Assembly: GCF_041260155.1 (NCBI RefSeq)
Contig: NC_091941.1
Span: 26,637,247-26,701,246, forward strand
From: Ptychodera flava
Taxonomy: Eukaryota; Hemichordata; Enteropneusta; Ptychoderidae
Reading direction: 5' to 3'
Length of the DNA: 64,000 nt
Made by a program: the position numbers and the translations under genes. Every line of letters begins with the position of its first letter. The stretch's first letter is position 1. Under the pieces are notes generated by a model. It saw only the letters and a list, made by a program, of their open reading frames with translations. It did no database searches and was not told the DNA's origin. Positions 1 through 22,200 of the stretch are shown here, in pieces.

Positions 1-1710
1 AGGTCCATTGCAGAGCATGCTATAGCCTCGAGCTCTATCGCTGTGTTGCGTTGGCGTAAGGCTACAGGTGAATTGAGTTGACAAAGGTCTATGCGAGGGT
101 GTTTCATAACGAGTAGTAGTGTTGTTGACAGCTAACATTGCTGGCGCACGTGTACACACCGCAAGACGAATGTTTGAGGGCGGAACCGACGCGACGGCGA
201 TGCCCCTCGGCCTTGACTCTCAGTTCCAATGGACGGCAAGTATAGTAGGGCCAATTCATTATTTAGAGCGCAAAAAAAATGGCAGGCTGTAATGAGCATG
301 GTTGTGGAATTAGAGTAAGATGTAAAGGACTGATATAAAGGTAGCAGACATAATATGCTTCTCAGATAAATATGCGTCCAAGATGAAAAGAACCTGACAA
401 AATCCCCAAAGGCCGGGGTCTCGCCAGTTTTGCTCCGACAGGTATCGTGAGGGTGTATGTTGGAGACATGTCACCCAGGGGAAAGTGCTCTGCATTTATA
501 TACATGGCCAATGTTGTCGTCTTCTTTCCCCCGCACAGTTGGGTGAGATTCGTGCTGAGACAAGCTTTTACAAGTAGTTTACTACAGTCCCGCGCGGTGG
601 AGAGGTCGACAGTGGTTAAAAGCAGCCTGAGTACAGCTAGACAGATAAACAAATATGGCGCGAACCACGTCTGGGAAATTGACACGTGTCTGCATATGGG
701 TACACCTTCCGCCAGGGTATATAAAAGTTCCTTATAGATATTAAACATACATACCAGGGTTGACAACCTGCACAGACTGCACAAAAGAAATTGGAATGTA
801 TAGAAAACTACCTTACAGTTTTTTTTTTCGAATTCTCTCAATTCAAGTAAGCCCAAACCCACCCTATCCTATCCCGCTAAAATGCTGATATGCTGTGGCA
901 AGAGTTAACCTTGCATAACTTTACATTGTCAATCCATTGCATCATCCTGAAGCATTTAATTACAGTCGCTCTTCTTTTCATTATTTGCCTACTGCCTAAT
1001 GTCTATCCGCTAATTTTCGGGGAAATCCCTCGTTTAGTAATGCGGGCTAAAGGACAAAGAATCCAGGGCGAATAAGGATGCAGGCACAAAAGAGCAGAAA
1101 AGGGGAAAATTGTGGGGAAAAGACATTGATGTGCATAAATGAATGAAGCAAATCGTATGTATCGGGGACAAACGAACCGGCCAAGGTGACACCGTACAGA
1201 ATTGGTATCAAGGCACCCTACTGTCAGCTGTCAATCGCAATCATGATCGTATCGCGTTTGTTGCAACATTATGTTCGCTGCCCAGCCAATTTTGCAAGAA
1301 GCGTTTGTTTGCACTGAAATTTGTTGGCATTTTCGGAGGCACCATTTTTCGGTCCAGTGTAAACAGAACTTGCACATAGTAGACGGAAGTAAGTTTTGAT
1401 TGTGAAATATTTGTGTGAAGGGCACACACTGTGACCTTTCAATTTTTAACAGCTTTACAACAATTAAAGCTGTTAAAAAAAGAATCGAGTGATTCTTTTC
1501 CGGGTCATTTGATAAGCGATACAAGAGATTAAACTTTGTTGTCGCCCGTATAACCGTCCAGGTCTCCGTGAAGGTAAGACGGCAAATGCACTTTGCAATC
1601 TTTTTTTTTGAATTTGTATCCCTCCTGCAAGCTGAACAGGGAATTTTCATTTCGACGTACAACTTTCTAGCAGCATGTATTCCATATATTGATTTCTGCA
1701 AGGATTCATT
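1..1710. other. Intergenic, no gene recognised
   Basis: Frames are short and lack family motifs or convincing splice patterns. No repeat element with visible ends was recognised here. Confidence 0.5.
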
Positions 1711-2020
1711 TTAAGTTAGTACGCACCTCGAAAGTAAAAGACTTAGGTAAACTTTTGCACAATATTTTCTGAATGAAACTTTCAACCATCATTAAGAGTC
1801 GGGGGTCACCGTGCACAGTTTGGATCTAGAGAAACAATTACTCAAATATTGCGGATATTTCAAATTCAAATATCCACCATCCCTCTGTCAACTCTATGGA
1901 AAATATTGGATTTTCTTTCTCCAATAGCTTTAAAATTGTCCCCGAGGGTGGTAGATCAGGAAAGAGTTGTAGAAATTTGAGAGTCTGAATGTCTGTCACC
2001 GAGGCGCGTTCTAACCTAAT
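1711..2020 (+). mobile_element. MITE of a TTAA-target family (copy A)
   Basis: The left end reads TTAA then GTTAGTACGCACCTCG. The right end, read on the other strand, gives GTTAGAACGCGCCTCG and is followed by CTAA, a likely decayed TTAA. The inside shares long stretches with 18.95-19.25 kb (the GGGGGTCACCGTGCA motif and the right terminus). TTAA target duplication suggests mobilisation by a piggyBac-type transposase (inference). It has no coding capacity. Confidence 0.65.
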
Positions 2021-2384
2021 ACAGATGAAACCGGTGGAATTGCAGGATAATGTATGTTGTGATTGTTTGCTAGCTCCCCTAAATATCATCTTTTTTACCA
2101 CTGTACCTGAACGCTGCAAACAACACACCTGTCTGTGCATGGTGAAAATTAGAACGCTCCTCATTTCAAACGTTATTTCTTCATCTTTCCAAAATGAAGG
2201 CTGGGGATGATCCGTTGAGAAGGCCCTTCTGTCCCAACTGCACGTAGCACTAGCGCTGCAAGTTTTGCAGCTTGGTGTGACGGCATGTACGTTGGATGGA
2301 AACTTTATTTAGGCGTCTGATAGCGATAAAATGTTTAGAATTGCGGTTCTTTTCTTTTTTACTTGATTCTTAAAGCACTATTGG

Positions 2385-5572
<3,188 letters not shown>

Positions 5573-5634
<62 letters not shown>
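5573..5634. repeat. (AT)n microsatellite
   Basis: About 31 uninterrupted TA units. Confidence 0.95.
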
Positions 5635-5636
<2 letters not shown>

Positions 5637-7083
5637 AAGCGACATAAATTTGTTCTATAAATGAGGCAACACGACCCGCGAACTATTGTGCTATAGAACA
5701 CCGCCTCCCTTTCGGTTCAGGAATATCAGACACCAAGCTTTATTGGTGTTATATTATAGAACGTTTTTTCATTTCGACTATTGCTGCCAGGTTATGTTAC
5801 AAGTTTTGGAATTATTTGTGTTTTTGGCGAGATGGACTGTGAGTCAGTGTGAGTGGGAGCGGCACCGCCCATCAAGGCCATTTCCAGACGATGACTTCAC
5901 CTATAAGGCTGTCCTGGAAGCATGGTTCGCACACACGGTGAAAGTTTGCAAATCACTGAATATTGCGACACTTGAATGGGTTGTCAGAGCTATGTTCATC
6001 AGCCTTGCGTCACTTAGGCCGCGATTGCAACACAGCTGGTTGCGTGTCCGAGCAGGTTCAGGAAACTAGAATCCCGTCTGCGGCGCAGGCATGTTCTGAT
6101 CATGCAAGATTGGAACACAATGACGCAATAAAGACTGATGATTTGCAAATCAAGTTAGACACATTGAGGATAAGTCTGATTTATCAGTGTATAATTCCGA
6201 GAGAGTTTTTCCGTGTTCTTCGTGATCGGAGCGATCTTGCACCTATTGTCTTCAGTAGGCAAATATATCAAAGTCCACGCCCCTAATAATGAACTTTGGG
6301 TATAAATCCATCAACTTTGAAACGCGAGACCTTGTTTGTCAGCTACCCAGAGTAGCTTAAAATGCTGTGAAAATGTAAACTCCAATATTTCGGTTAGTTT
6401 TATTCACACTAAAACATTGTGCGTGTTTCTTTTTGGAACGCAAAGAGCAGTTTATTTTTGCTTTTTTTGCCTTTTTCATCGCCATCAAACCGATGGGCCA
6501 ATCATATCACGGCCTTGTCTTTGAGGACCAACCACATGTAAGGAAACCGACATCCGTTTGTGCGGCTCCCTGGGTCACGTCAACACCGCTCGGGGCGTTG
6601 CATATAAGTCCTTCAATATCCTGTTCTTCCCAAACGTCATCCGCCAAGTACCAGCCAGGTAGAGCGCCTAACAATTTAAATCAACATGGTAACTCGAACC
6701 AAAGAAACAACCACGTGCCCATTAGTAAAAACCGCACAGTGTAACAAAATAATAGTTTCCTGGTATTTTACGGACGCACTGCGATCTAGTGCGACGTTAA
6801 TCTAAATCAATAATATTGACCATAATAATATTGTTAGAAAACGTTTCCTGGTCAGTGATGACAATAAATATGTTAAAGTGATCGATGTACTTACTTAAAT
6901 GACCTTTGACCCGACAAGCCAATTGTTGATTCATGATATTTGGTTCGAAAATAGTCATGACTGTCGAGGATATTATTTATAGGCTTTATTATAGGCCTCT
7001 CAATCTGCAATTTTGTTTGAATAAGAAACGGTCGTTAAATTAATCCAGTGAGTGAATGGCATTCTTCCTGCAGAAATTATAAT
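5635..7083. other. Intergenic, no gene recognised
   Basis: Frames up to 127 codons occur but have no recognised motif, homologue or splice context. Confidence 0.45.
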
Positions 7084-7114
7084 CATGATGATAATGGCGA
7101 TGCTGCTGATGCTA

Positions 7115-7168
<54 letters not shown>

Positions 7169-7345
7169 TTTATGATGATGATGATGATGATGATGATGAT
7201 AATAATAATAATAATAATAATGATAGTGATAATAATAATAAGTAATATTATCGTTGTTGTTGTTGTTGTTGCTGCTGTTGTTGTTGTTTTTGTTCATGTT
7301 CTTGTTCTTGCTGCTGTTGCTGCCACCGTTGTTGTTATTGTCGTC
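7084..7345. repeat. Trinucleotide arrays (GAT)n, (AAT)n and (TTG)n
   Basis: GAT repeats to about 7198, AAT to about 7243, then degenerate TTG/CTG repeats. Read-through frames give poly-D, poly-M or poly-V peptides and are not genes. Confidence 0.95.
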
Positions 7346-11596
<4,251 letters not shown>

Positions 11597-13060
11597 TTAC
11601 TGCGCGTTTGGTCAAAACTATTCCATAAATGGTATCAGGATCAGGGTGTTTATTGACTTAGGTGTGCATGTCATACACTGTGATGTTTGTGTGAATCGTT
11701 GATAAAATTACGATGATTATGTACAATATAACTTAGGGTTACTTGAACAGTCAAGCAGCTTTCTTTGTATTTCTCTTACGACGTCACAACTACAACTCTT
11801 CAAATTATACGTACATTTTAACTCACACCCCAATACTAATTTTGTCCGTTATTATAGTAATCCTTTTTAACGGTCATTTTAAGTATATGGATGACTCGAA
11901 ACCGCGTAATTTGCTTTCAGTAGTATTGAATATATATGATTCAAGCCGAGTACGGTACTCACTTGCAGCTACGTCACTGTTTAATCTGATCTATTGAGGA
12001 AGACCGCCTACATTTGTAATAAGACACTCTGGTTTCTGTAGAGATCCCGTTTTGAAAGTAAAACGCAGGTCTCAGAACGAGGTCACTGAACTTTCGGGGA
12101 GCGCAACACATCGCCTGCGCCTTCACCACGCATAGCAATGACGCTCACGGTTTCTGGCCCTGATTTGGGGATGCAAAATTCTCGATCTTCAAAATCACCT
12201 GATCTACTTGTGTTACCATGCACCCACTCACTCCATATCGTCACGGGATACCACCAACCGTCTCTAAAACTTCAAGGGGTGAGCTTCGACACGACTAAAT
12301 CATTATACGGGAACCTATCAGAATATTAAAGGTTATTTTGCATACAAAAATCCTTACCGTTGACGCGACCTATCAAAGTTTACGTCATTTCTAAAGCCAA
12401 GAACGTAATTACATGTAACAAAATTAAAACAAACTTTAAAATGAAGAGGCTTTGAAGGAACGAAGGTAGGAAAAAGAATATGTACACCCCCGCAGTGACT
12501 CTTCTCCGTGCCGTTTTGAATTGTAATATATTTAACATTTTGTGGGGTGTTACAAGAAATCTATTACATGTCCAAATATAGAATGGTTTATTTATTCCAT
12601 TTTTGTCATATCCAATCAACTGCGGTGAAAATATGTGTTAACGGACAAAGTCGATCTGTTCTCGGAATCAAATTCCTATAGGGGCATGTTTTGAGCCGGT
12701 CGGATTAAAAACTTGAATAATCTTGTTATAAATAATACATTACGAATAATTCAGTAAAAAGTAATGAATTATGGCCGAGCTTGCTTTAAAAGACCCTCGC
12801 CTTTCTATCCAATGCGATGCTATTCTTTTGGAACCGGTGAGAGTGACCCGTAAGAACTGTGTTTTGAATCAAGCATTGAGGAGTGTAAGCTGGTGTACTA
12901 TTGAAACCCCAACACACACTTGATCGTGCGTATACACCCATCGCCTTGAAGGTAAGAAGTTAAACTCCATGCAGAAATAACAATGTATCTGGGAAGTTCG
13001 ACTAGTATCGTCGAACAAAACAGCAAAAAAACCACACAAAAGTAACCTTGATACCATTTT
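11597..13060. other. Intergenic, no gene recognised
   Basis: Short frames only, no motif. Confidence 0.5.
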
Positions 13061-13270
13061 TAGGTAACGCGTTCCTCTAACTTCTGCTCAGACTTTTCCA
13101 AGGGAAATTTTAAACTCTTCCATTTCCTAATCAAGAATAAAAAGCAGGGGTCATCGTGAAAATTCGGTGATTAAATGAATCAATTATTATAAATTCACAA
13201 ACAGTTGAACTTCAAAAATGGCCGCTAAATCGCCTGTCAACTCCACAGGGAAAATTATTCTAGATTTTCA
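13061..13270 (+). mobile_element. Degenerate copy of the TTAA-target MITE family (copy B)
   Basis: The left part begins GGTAACGCG after TTTA, similar to the family terminus. The inside has the GGGGTCATCGTGAAAATT-type motif and a segment related to AAAATGGCCGC...GTCAACTC found in the other copies. The right end is not defined. Confidence 0.45.
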
Positions 13271-16200
13271 CGAGAACAGAGTTGAAAAAACATTATGACA
13301 TCTAGTTCACAGGTTTCACAATGGATTCCCACAAGCAGCAGACCAGTTTAGTATTGTAAAAATATATAACTGAAGCGGCGATTTCGGCCAACAGGTAAAA
13401 GTTCCGCGCTCGGTGAAAAGGCCAGAATTTTTCCTCAGACAAATGCAAACAAAGGCGTCACACTTGAAATTCAAACACTGTATATAGATCATCTTTAACA
13501 AAAGTCTTTTTTGTAATCTTGGAACTCAAATGCAAAGTTAACTTAGCAATGACATGTTTTCGTTCATCGTTCGTTATCCAGTCTTCCAAACCCAGGCATA
13601 TCAACCTATCCTTTCCTCGCAACAGTATCTATATTGTCTTCCTTTACGGAAAAGGGAACAAAGTTTCGAATTTAAATGACCTTTGCTCAAGACATCATGG
13701 CTGATATGGTTATATATCACGCAACAACTTGAATGCCATCATTAACTTGACAAGGACAGGTCCCGCGTACTTTTTAAGGTGTCTGTCCATCTAACAATGC
13801 AAAAGTGTGATGCATCGGTATTTATTTGGCCTTTTGAACACATTAATGAAGGCGTTTCAGTCATATATAAGAACAAAGTGCGTCAACACATCATAAACTT
13901 TATTCCAAGCGTATAGCTGTGACGCAGCTAAATTGACGTCAACCTATACCGGATGCTCATAATGTCATTATGGTGACTCTCTAAACGGATCGGGTCAAGA
14001 CAGAACTGAACATTTTACCGTCTGTAAGTTCCATAAACATAGTTGTCGTTTTCTGTTTTTGTTTTACTTGATCTTAGTCTTGATTAGGTATTTTGCCCAC
14101 AAATCGATCAGCGAGTAGAGGCGCTCTGGGTTTGGTCCACCGCCCCGCCACAAGCCGTGGTTGGTCCGACAGCGCCGATCACCATGTTTTCAGCGGTGAG
14201 CAGGACAGCGTAAATTTCTTTTCCTCGGGAAAGCGAGGGTGCAACGTCGAGGTTGTGCGTTATTTCATGATCATGAAGTGCTTCATCACTTAATCGTCAT
14301 TTTCTATCTAGAGGTGGTTGAGCCTTCTGAAGGTCAAGTACAGCAAGCTTTCTCTCCTTCGTCCTTACCGTTGTCATGTGATCGTAATGTTGACAAAATT
14401 GAGTCTGGATGGTTCACGCATGCTACTTAACGTACCTAGTTTCAAATGTCGTATAAAAATCAATTGCTGAAAATAAAATTACATTCACTGGACCAGTTCG
14501 CAACAATTAAAGAAATGAAGCCAAAGTATACTTCATGTTAGAAGCCAAAAACTTTAAAGCGAATAGCGATTTGGTTTAAGTGCCGGGGAATAACTCGAAC
14601 CATTGATAATATTTTCGTCATTTTTGTTCTACATTACAAATACATGTCCTTATTCACCTTCCAAAAGTATGTTGACATGCGAAGTGTTAGCCTTGCAAAG
14701 ACAATTCATTTATTTTGTACGATACACCGTGTTGTTGTTGTTGACAATTGTGTAGGTAATGACTAGAATGTAGTTGTAAACAACAACGTTGGATATTAGA
14801 CATGTATTTCTACATGACTCTTGCCTTGAAAAAGAAACGGTATTTCACAAGCTGAGAACCAAAATAGTGAACAATGTGTAAAAAGGTACAGCTAATACAA
14901 TAGCGATCGGCAGAACACACACCATTCATACATGCTGATGAGATCTTGCGTCCCGGGAGGGAGATAATACATGTTCATAAAATGCTATGTGTTTGCGTGA
15001 CGTGGCTGTACTTTGTTGTTGTATGGTTAACTCGAAAATCGACAACTGAAAACTTTCACAGTTTCTTTGTCCAAGTGGAACGTCACCAAGACTGGCCAAG
15101 GCTGGAACGTCACCCTGACTCAGTGTTCTGGAAATTCCACCATCCACAACTGATTCGTTCAATGCAAATCCTGCACATGGGAGACATGTTGCCCAGACCT
15201 GTACGTGCACCTACTGCCAAATCAAAAGGTGGAAATAAAAATTCATCAAAAAAAATGATTTTAACCGTTACTTATGGAGAATAAAACCGCCAATATTTGT
15301 ATTTTTTCCTTCGAAGCCAAAGTCGGCAGGTTACAGCACTCATGAGAAACTTATTAATATCAAAATTTCACATTCTTAAATCAAATTCTTCAATCTAACT
15401 TTTTGTATGGAAAATTTCGTCCAGTCATCGTTACATATAATTTGTGTAGATGACTGTTTTGTAGAGCGGAAGATCGACAGTTGATCAGCAATGTATACGA
15501 TATGCATCCCTGGAAGTGTGTATTTTATTGCCCGTAGACTGTCCAAAAAAAACCGAATTCACAATTTTGTCATCTCTCACACCCAGCTCTAATTTAAAAC
15601 ACTACGCAACGACCCGCCCAGTACTGCGTCGTGATCGAATTGCTTCCATTCAACAGACTTAGTCAGGACACTCATTTGGCGCATTTGTTTTTTTTAATTG
15701 GGCGTGGCGTTGTTATGGTGGCAAACAACGGGAGACGCATTCACTGTAGATAATAGCAACGATGGTATGTAACTGCTTGTGTACGCCATCGCTTAGCAGT
15801 TGGCGTATTCTGAGTTCAAGGCTAGTTATTATTCATCTCTCAAGGGCATCCCGAAGTATTGCGTCAACACCTTCAGAATGCAAAGGGAAGCAGAAGGTGT
15901 TTTACTTTTGACCAGTACCGTTGTATCCCGAAGGATGTCAGCGCAGTTTCTTTCAACCCTGATTTAGAACATTTTCAAAGATGTGCAATATCATGAACTT
16001 CTTAGAAATCGACCAGGCGCTATGATCCCACTCACACACACAGTGGAGCAGAGATCTTCAGTACTACCATGGAGATAGCCTTGAGAGGCGAAATCCAACA
16101 TTGTATACCCGATTTTAATTCGTTAACACTATACATTTAAATTTTGTCAGTTTGTTTGAGATGCTCGGAAAACACGAACGTCCGCAGCTGTTTATCCTTC

Positions 16201-18949
16201 TTCCGTTGATGCAAGTAAATACACTCCAGCTATACATCTCGATCCATAAAAAGCATGAACCAAAGATCAACTATATCAACTCGAAAATATTGCACAATGA
16301 AAGTCTTAATGACGTGGGTTACGACAAAAACAGAAGAGTGAGAAATCTGTGACCAAGACAAGACAAACTCTATGAAGTAAGCAGGTTCTAGCGGATACTT
16401 GACTTTTTCACTTTTCAAATTACCGTGCCATGTTTTTGGTTGGAGTACACGTAACAGAGTAACGACTGTACACTCATGGACGTAGTCAGGGCTACGGCAA
16501 TAATCGTATGATTGTGCCGGAAGTTAGTTTTGGTTTGTCGTGACAAGGTTCATTTTGTGAGTGATCGATGCTCACCGTTAAAACAAAAACAACACCAAAA
16601 TTTACTTTATGACTCAGGCAGGATAAAGTCGTACGAGCATCGTCCGATGGTCACGTGTCATCGTAGAGACGCTGATTCACTGATTTTCGTGGTTTTCAAT
16701 AAGTAATCCCCTTTCAATCGTTACCTGTAGACCTTTCCTTCTCACTCCGTTACAGAACAGTTTATGCATGTTCTGCGTAATATCAACGTTGCTGTTGTTG
16801 TTTGAGTGTATTTTGACCTTTGTGGTTTCTGGGTCGTCGTCGAAAGATATAACTCTATTGCTCATAAAATCTACCCACCTGTTGCAGTGTAAATTGACAG
16901 TTTGGCCTGAAAAAGAAGTGTAAAGATAAGTTCAAATCACCGACAACTAATGCGAGACCGATTCAGGCCCTATCTTGAACTTGAATTAGTGACGTCACGG
17001 CGCTACGGTCATGTGATTTCGTGTCATTGTCCCAGAAACTTTCATATTGTCCGTGGGAGTAACCACCATGCTTCATTACGTGTCCGACATTAACGCGTGG
17101 GAAAGAGCTTTCGATTAAAAAACGATCTACAAAGTTCACCGGGGTCAACAGTGTCTATATATGTAGGCGACCTTGAGATTCAGTTCACAGTTAGATCAAT
17201 CGGTGCACGAAAGCACTGCCCCTACGATGATTAATGTAAGTTCAAGATTTCGGTGAAATTAATAGACGATAAATCCACAGAGGCCAGAACATAGGATAGC
17301 ATCGAACAGCCCGAGAGAAAAGGTCAGTCACCGTTTCCTGTCAACAACTTTACATTATTTTGTTAACTAAGTTGTTCACGTTCTGGATCGTTAATGTAAG
17401 GGTAAGCAATATTCTTGATCTTGTCGCGTTGGAAAATCGCTGACACCGAATCGTTTGGTGGTCGTGGCAAGAATGACGATTGTAAAAATCGTTCTCATCC
17501 AGCAAGTCGTCTCTAACTCTCCGGGCAGTCGATGAATATTTCTTGTCAGCTTTTACAACAACAACAAAATGTAAGACGAACATAAATTTCGATATGCATG
17601 TACCTACTTAACCATGCAAAGCACTACTACTACATGCTTTGGTCTGATTTGACACATTTAAATGACCTGGAGAGAACGGCGACATGGTGCTTTCACAGGG
17701 AACTTGAACGGAAACAACAAATACTGTTAGAACAATAAGCATTGTGATGACCTTAAACTTGCGTTAAAACAGTCTCCCTTCCCTTTTTTTTGAGGACTCT
17801 ACCTTATAACCCATCGCTAGGCTGCGCGAACTTAATCGTGGTGGGTTTTCTTTTTTGACGTGGCTACAAAAAACGACTGCAGTTCCTATAGTGACGCCTG
17901 ATGGCGTGGGCAGCCCGCGGAGGGAACGCTGTCCCTCCCGCCGCCATAGCCAGGATTTCTAACCCGTCCAAACAAACCAACCAGATTTACTAAATAGCCA
18001 ATTCAGTTCGTAGGGATCAATATCTAAATGTTAAGGATTAGAGAAAATTTACCAATAACATCCTCTCATGTATGTTGGATTTTAAGTTTTTGTTGTTTAA
18101 CGTTAAAGTTTGATTAACAAAGGAAAAAATGGTATTTTTGCTTGACTTTTTGGTAGCTGTACCCGTGCTGCAATATATTTTTATTCTTTTCCTCTATGAC
18201 TGTGATGATTCAGCAAAAAGTAAATGAGTGAAATGCAAAATCCATCAGCAAGTGTCCAATTGTTGAAATTCAGAACGAATTTGGAAACCAAAAAATACAA
18301 TTTCTAAATTTTCAGAAAACAGGATTGTGAGAGCTCGGTTTCCCAGACGTAGCCTACGCAGGTAATTCACGAGTATTGCAAGATAGTGCGAAGCAAAACG
18401 GTGTCCCCATTGGGCACAGTGGGACTTATATGGGTCACACTAATAGGCCAACTACACATGATCACATCACATGTCGACACGATATCGGTATGCAGAGGAG
18501 TATAATAGGCACTTTTTGACAATCTTAGTGACCTTGGAAGGGCCCTATCACATTCGTCATCGTCGATAGGTTGGTTTGGTAACATGAGCTAAAAGGCCGT
18601 TCTCGCACATCAACATACGTCACGGTGCGGTAACATTATATTTGCCTGCAACTCCAGTCTATGATTCACCCACTCAAACCGTCACGCTGATGAAATTACA
18701 TTTCAATGCAAACGTTACAGACGTCATCTATTATTCCCTGTGTCTTGTCGAAAAAGTTGGAGGGTTATTCAGCTTCAGGAAATGTCGACATCCTGGAATG
18801 TCGGCCGCGGAATTTGCGATGCTCTGAGAATTTTAGAAAATTCATGCGTTTTTGACTCTGACAGCCATTTCACGGGAACTGGCAGGCAAAAATTCCATTC
18901 CTTGCTTCAAGATAGCGTGAGCATCGAGAGTGGAATACATGGACTTTTG
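13271..18949. other. Intergenic, no gene recognised
   Basis: Palindromic CRE octamers lie at 13934-13941 and 16990-16997. A GC-rich patch occurs at about 17880-17960. No supported exon was seen. Confidence 0.45.
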
Positions 18950-19256
18950 CTCAAACTTTCGTCAAGGAATCTTTCAACCCTTCTCTTTCAAAATCAAGAA
19001 TAAAAATCGGGGGTCACCGTGCAAATTTTGGTACTTGAGACATAAATTACCAAATATCAACCGCTATGTGAAATTCAAAATGGCCGCCATCCCTGTGTTA
19101 ACTCTATTGTCGATCTTCGAAAAACTAAGACTGTACATTTTTTCTTACACCAAGAGTTTTAAAATGAGCCCACGTAATTGGCAGATCATAAAAGAATTGT
19201 GAAAGTTTGAGAGTCCGAATATAGTCTGTCCCCGAGGCGCGTTCTACCTTAATACC
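18950..19256 (+). mobile_element. TTAA-target MITE family (copy C), left end not found
   Basis: Shares with copy A the GGGGGTCACCGTGCA motif, the GAGAGTC...GTCTGTC segment and the terminus GAGGCGCGTTCTACC followed by TTAA. The left inverted terminus is not visible upstream, so the copy may be truncated. Confidence 0.55.
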
Positions 19257-22200
19257 TGGATCTTTTGTGCAACTTAGCTCGCCAAATTAATTGTCTATTT
19301 TCTCTTTTCTCTTCTTTGTCTGTGGTCTCACCACCCCCGGCATAGGCACTTTATGCAACCTTTCAAAAAGCCCACGTCACACTTTCCATGAAGACTGCAG
19401 GGCACAATACGTTCATATATCTACAGCTAGTGTGCCCCTTTTTCGTTGCCCCATATAGGCAATTCCTGGCATTACGTCTACTTTGAGTGGGCTTCACGAA
19501 AAGCTATAGATTCGGAGAAATCAAAATCGACAAGTTCTAGGAAATAATTTCAGAGGCCGATTACATTTTGTGTATTTCGACTTTCAAGGTGGAACTTGTT
19601 ATTGTAAATTGGTCTTGTTATTTATGCATGAGCATTGTGTTTCCACACCGAGATCTTCCTTTGGTTATTCTCGAATTGGAAATAAGATAAGAGAGTCTGA
19701 TAGGGCAAATCAAAGCGTTTCAAGAGAAAGAATGTATTAAGAACAAAAGATGACTTTTTTCAGTCCAAATGACAACTCAAGCTAAGGCGTAATTTTGTCA
19801 CCAAAACTATCAATGGAGTCACTGACAGTAGGAAGTGTACAGTGTCACCGTGGGTGGACTTTCAATCGCTTATGGAAAGGACGAGAGAGTTTCTCCATCA
19901 ACAACACTATTTAAGCACATTCAATTTAAAGTAGTTAATGAAAAATCACTTGTCAAAATAGAAGAGTTGAAAGGTTAAATTCAGCAGAGATTGTGACCAT
20001 ACGTAGATTGATGTCCTTAGGTTGAACTTCGCTTTATACGGTAGTCTACTACACTGTCGACGTGATACATTGGTTCAATTTCGAGCCTTAACACACACGA
20101 ACACTTCCACTGAAGAGTTACTCTATTCCATGAGTAGACAAACCGTGAATCTCACATGAAAATTTATGTAGAGGTCTTGTCTCGAGTATGCTCCGCTTGT
20201 TTGTCTTTTTTTACAGTCGTTTTCTAGTTTACAAACACTCGAGAAGACAGCCCCCCCCCCCCCCCTTTCATTCAGACCGTACGCGTCAAAACAACCTCTA
20301 GCTTACAAATATCCATTTCTCGGAAATCGGCAATCGTTGACAAACATAGCGATAACGATAACATTTGTCATCAATGTACAAAAATGGGCGCGCTCTGCTC
20401 CTTAAAGAGAACAAACACTTCAACAACCTGCTGTTAGTATGATGAGTGTATTGCACAGATACGGATGAGCGATTCATAACCGATTTGCTGCCCATTTCCG
20501 CCGATTGTAGAAATATATAGAGGTGGGTGTTTTTCTGTAGATTCAATAGAGGCAGTGCTACGAACGAGAACACTTATCGTTCAGGTGAACATCACACATA
20601 TCAAAGCCTTATGTGAGACAGACCAATACCATGTATTCAAGTTTTGGGTGTCGGGGTGAGGGGGGAGGTCAAATGAAGTTGTTGCTCTCCTGGTCGGCCT
20701 GGACTAATCGTCATTACTAAGGAAAGCGCAGGTGAAATTGCATGATTATTACCGGAACCATTGATCGAAGTCACGTCATGTCACACGATCACTCCTTGTC
20801 ACCACCTGCAAAGAACGCCGCGGGAAAGTATGTTGATTTACCGTCATCTTTTTTGTGTAATATCATTGAGAGGGAAGAAATTCAGTTGAAATGTATACGA
20901 CGAGGTGGACATCATTTAATGGGAAAAATAATTTTGCAGAAAAGCACGACTGGAGGGTCGATTTTGGACGAGTAATCACGTGATCGTGATTCTGTCACGA
21001 TACGGTCGGTCGCATGCTAATGAATCACCGCATACCTATCTTTGTACATTATAGAATGGTAGACAAAAATCATTGCAGCTTTAGGGTCTTGGGATCATGA
21101 CTCACTTCGACTTCAAAACCGCAGCGAAAACTGGGCAATGAAGCTTTCGAGCTGCAGCATGATCACGGGGCACAGAAAGCCGAAGCCTCGGTTTTGTCGA
21201 TGAAGAGAGGGATGGTTAGTTTGCAGGTCTTGCCGAAATAGGCCACCGACACAAAGTGTACACGCATCACTGGATGCGTGGGGAATCCACACATACTCTT
21301 ACGTCACGACCTGTGGTGTTTTGTTTTGTTTTGTTTTGTTTTCACTTGTTCTATTTACTGAACTTGATGGGCCTCACCTCTACAGGTAGCCTAGGGTAGG
21401 GCTAAACCTGAAATAACTTCATGCTTATGGTCTTGCCGTGTATATTTCACCTTACATTTCACGAGGTAATCTTTCTTTTTGCTGAGTGTGTCTCCGCAAC
21501 TATTGTGATATCTTCAGACACCTATTCAATGCGAGTTTATACATGGGTCCTGCTGGGAATGTTTTGAGTCTCTTAAAATAGTTCCAATTCTTGAGGAGAA
21601 CATAGTACAAATACTATGCACCTATTCAAAGTACATACAACGCTTTGCACCGGACCACTTCTTATAAAACCTATGCGAGACTCACAAACTATACGCTCAG
21701 GTCAAAGTGACACATATTTCGCAGTGAACAAAATGACTGTTCACTGACCAAAAAGATTTCAAACCTACTACTCGCTGCATGTGCATTGTCCGCGGCCTGT
21801 GAGGCGTATGTATAAGGCAATGTGATGTTTGTCCACACTCTCTCCACGGTATGATGCTATACTCAAAACTTCGGTTTAAGTTTTGAGTAGTAGCCTAACA
21901 TACCCAAACTGCGGAGTGATTCTAGACTATGTGTCGTTTGGTTGGTTGGCATATTCCACCGAAGCCCACCTCAAGCTGCTCTGCGAAGGAAGAATTTAGA
22001 ATTCTCGCTAATAAAATTACAAAAGCCCAATTCGCTTGTGGACTTTCAGGAGTTACGGAAGTGCGGGCAAGACAGTGCGACACAGCACAAAAGCACCCGG
22101 AAGACAAACTTTTAACCAACCACATAGTACTTGGAAGTGCTGGGACTTCCATGCGGAAGTGACACGCCTGAACGAGTCCGCAGCACGCAGCGCACAGGCA

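Noticed and set aside
362-862. 166-codon open frame on the - strand near the left edge
   Set aside because: No recognisable motif or splice context, and frames of this size occur by chance in this much sequence.
18685-18720. CTGATGA word suggesting a hammerhead ribozyme core
   Set aside because: No following GAAA and paired stems in the needed arrangement.
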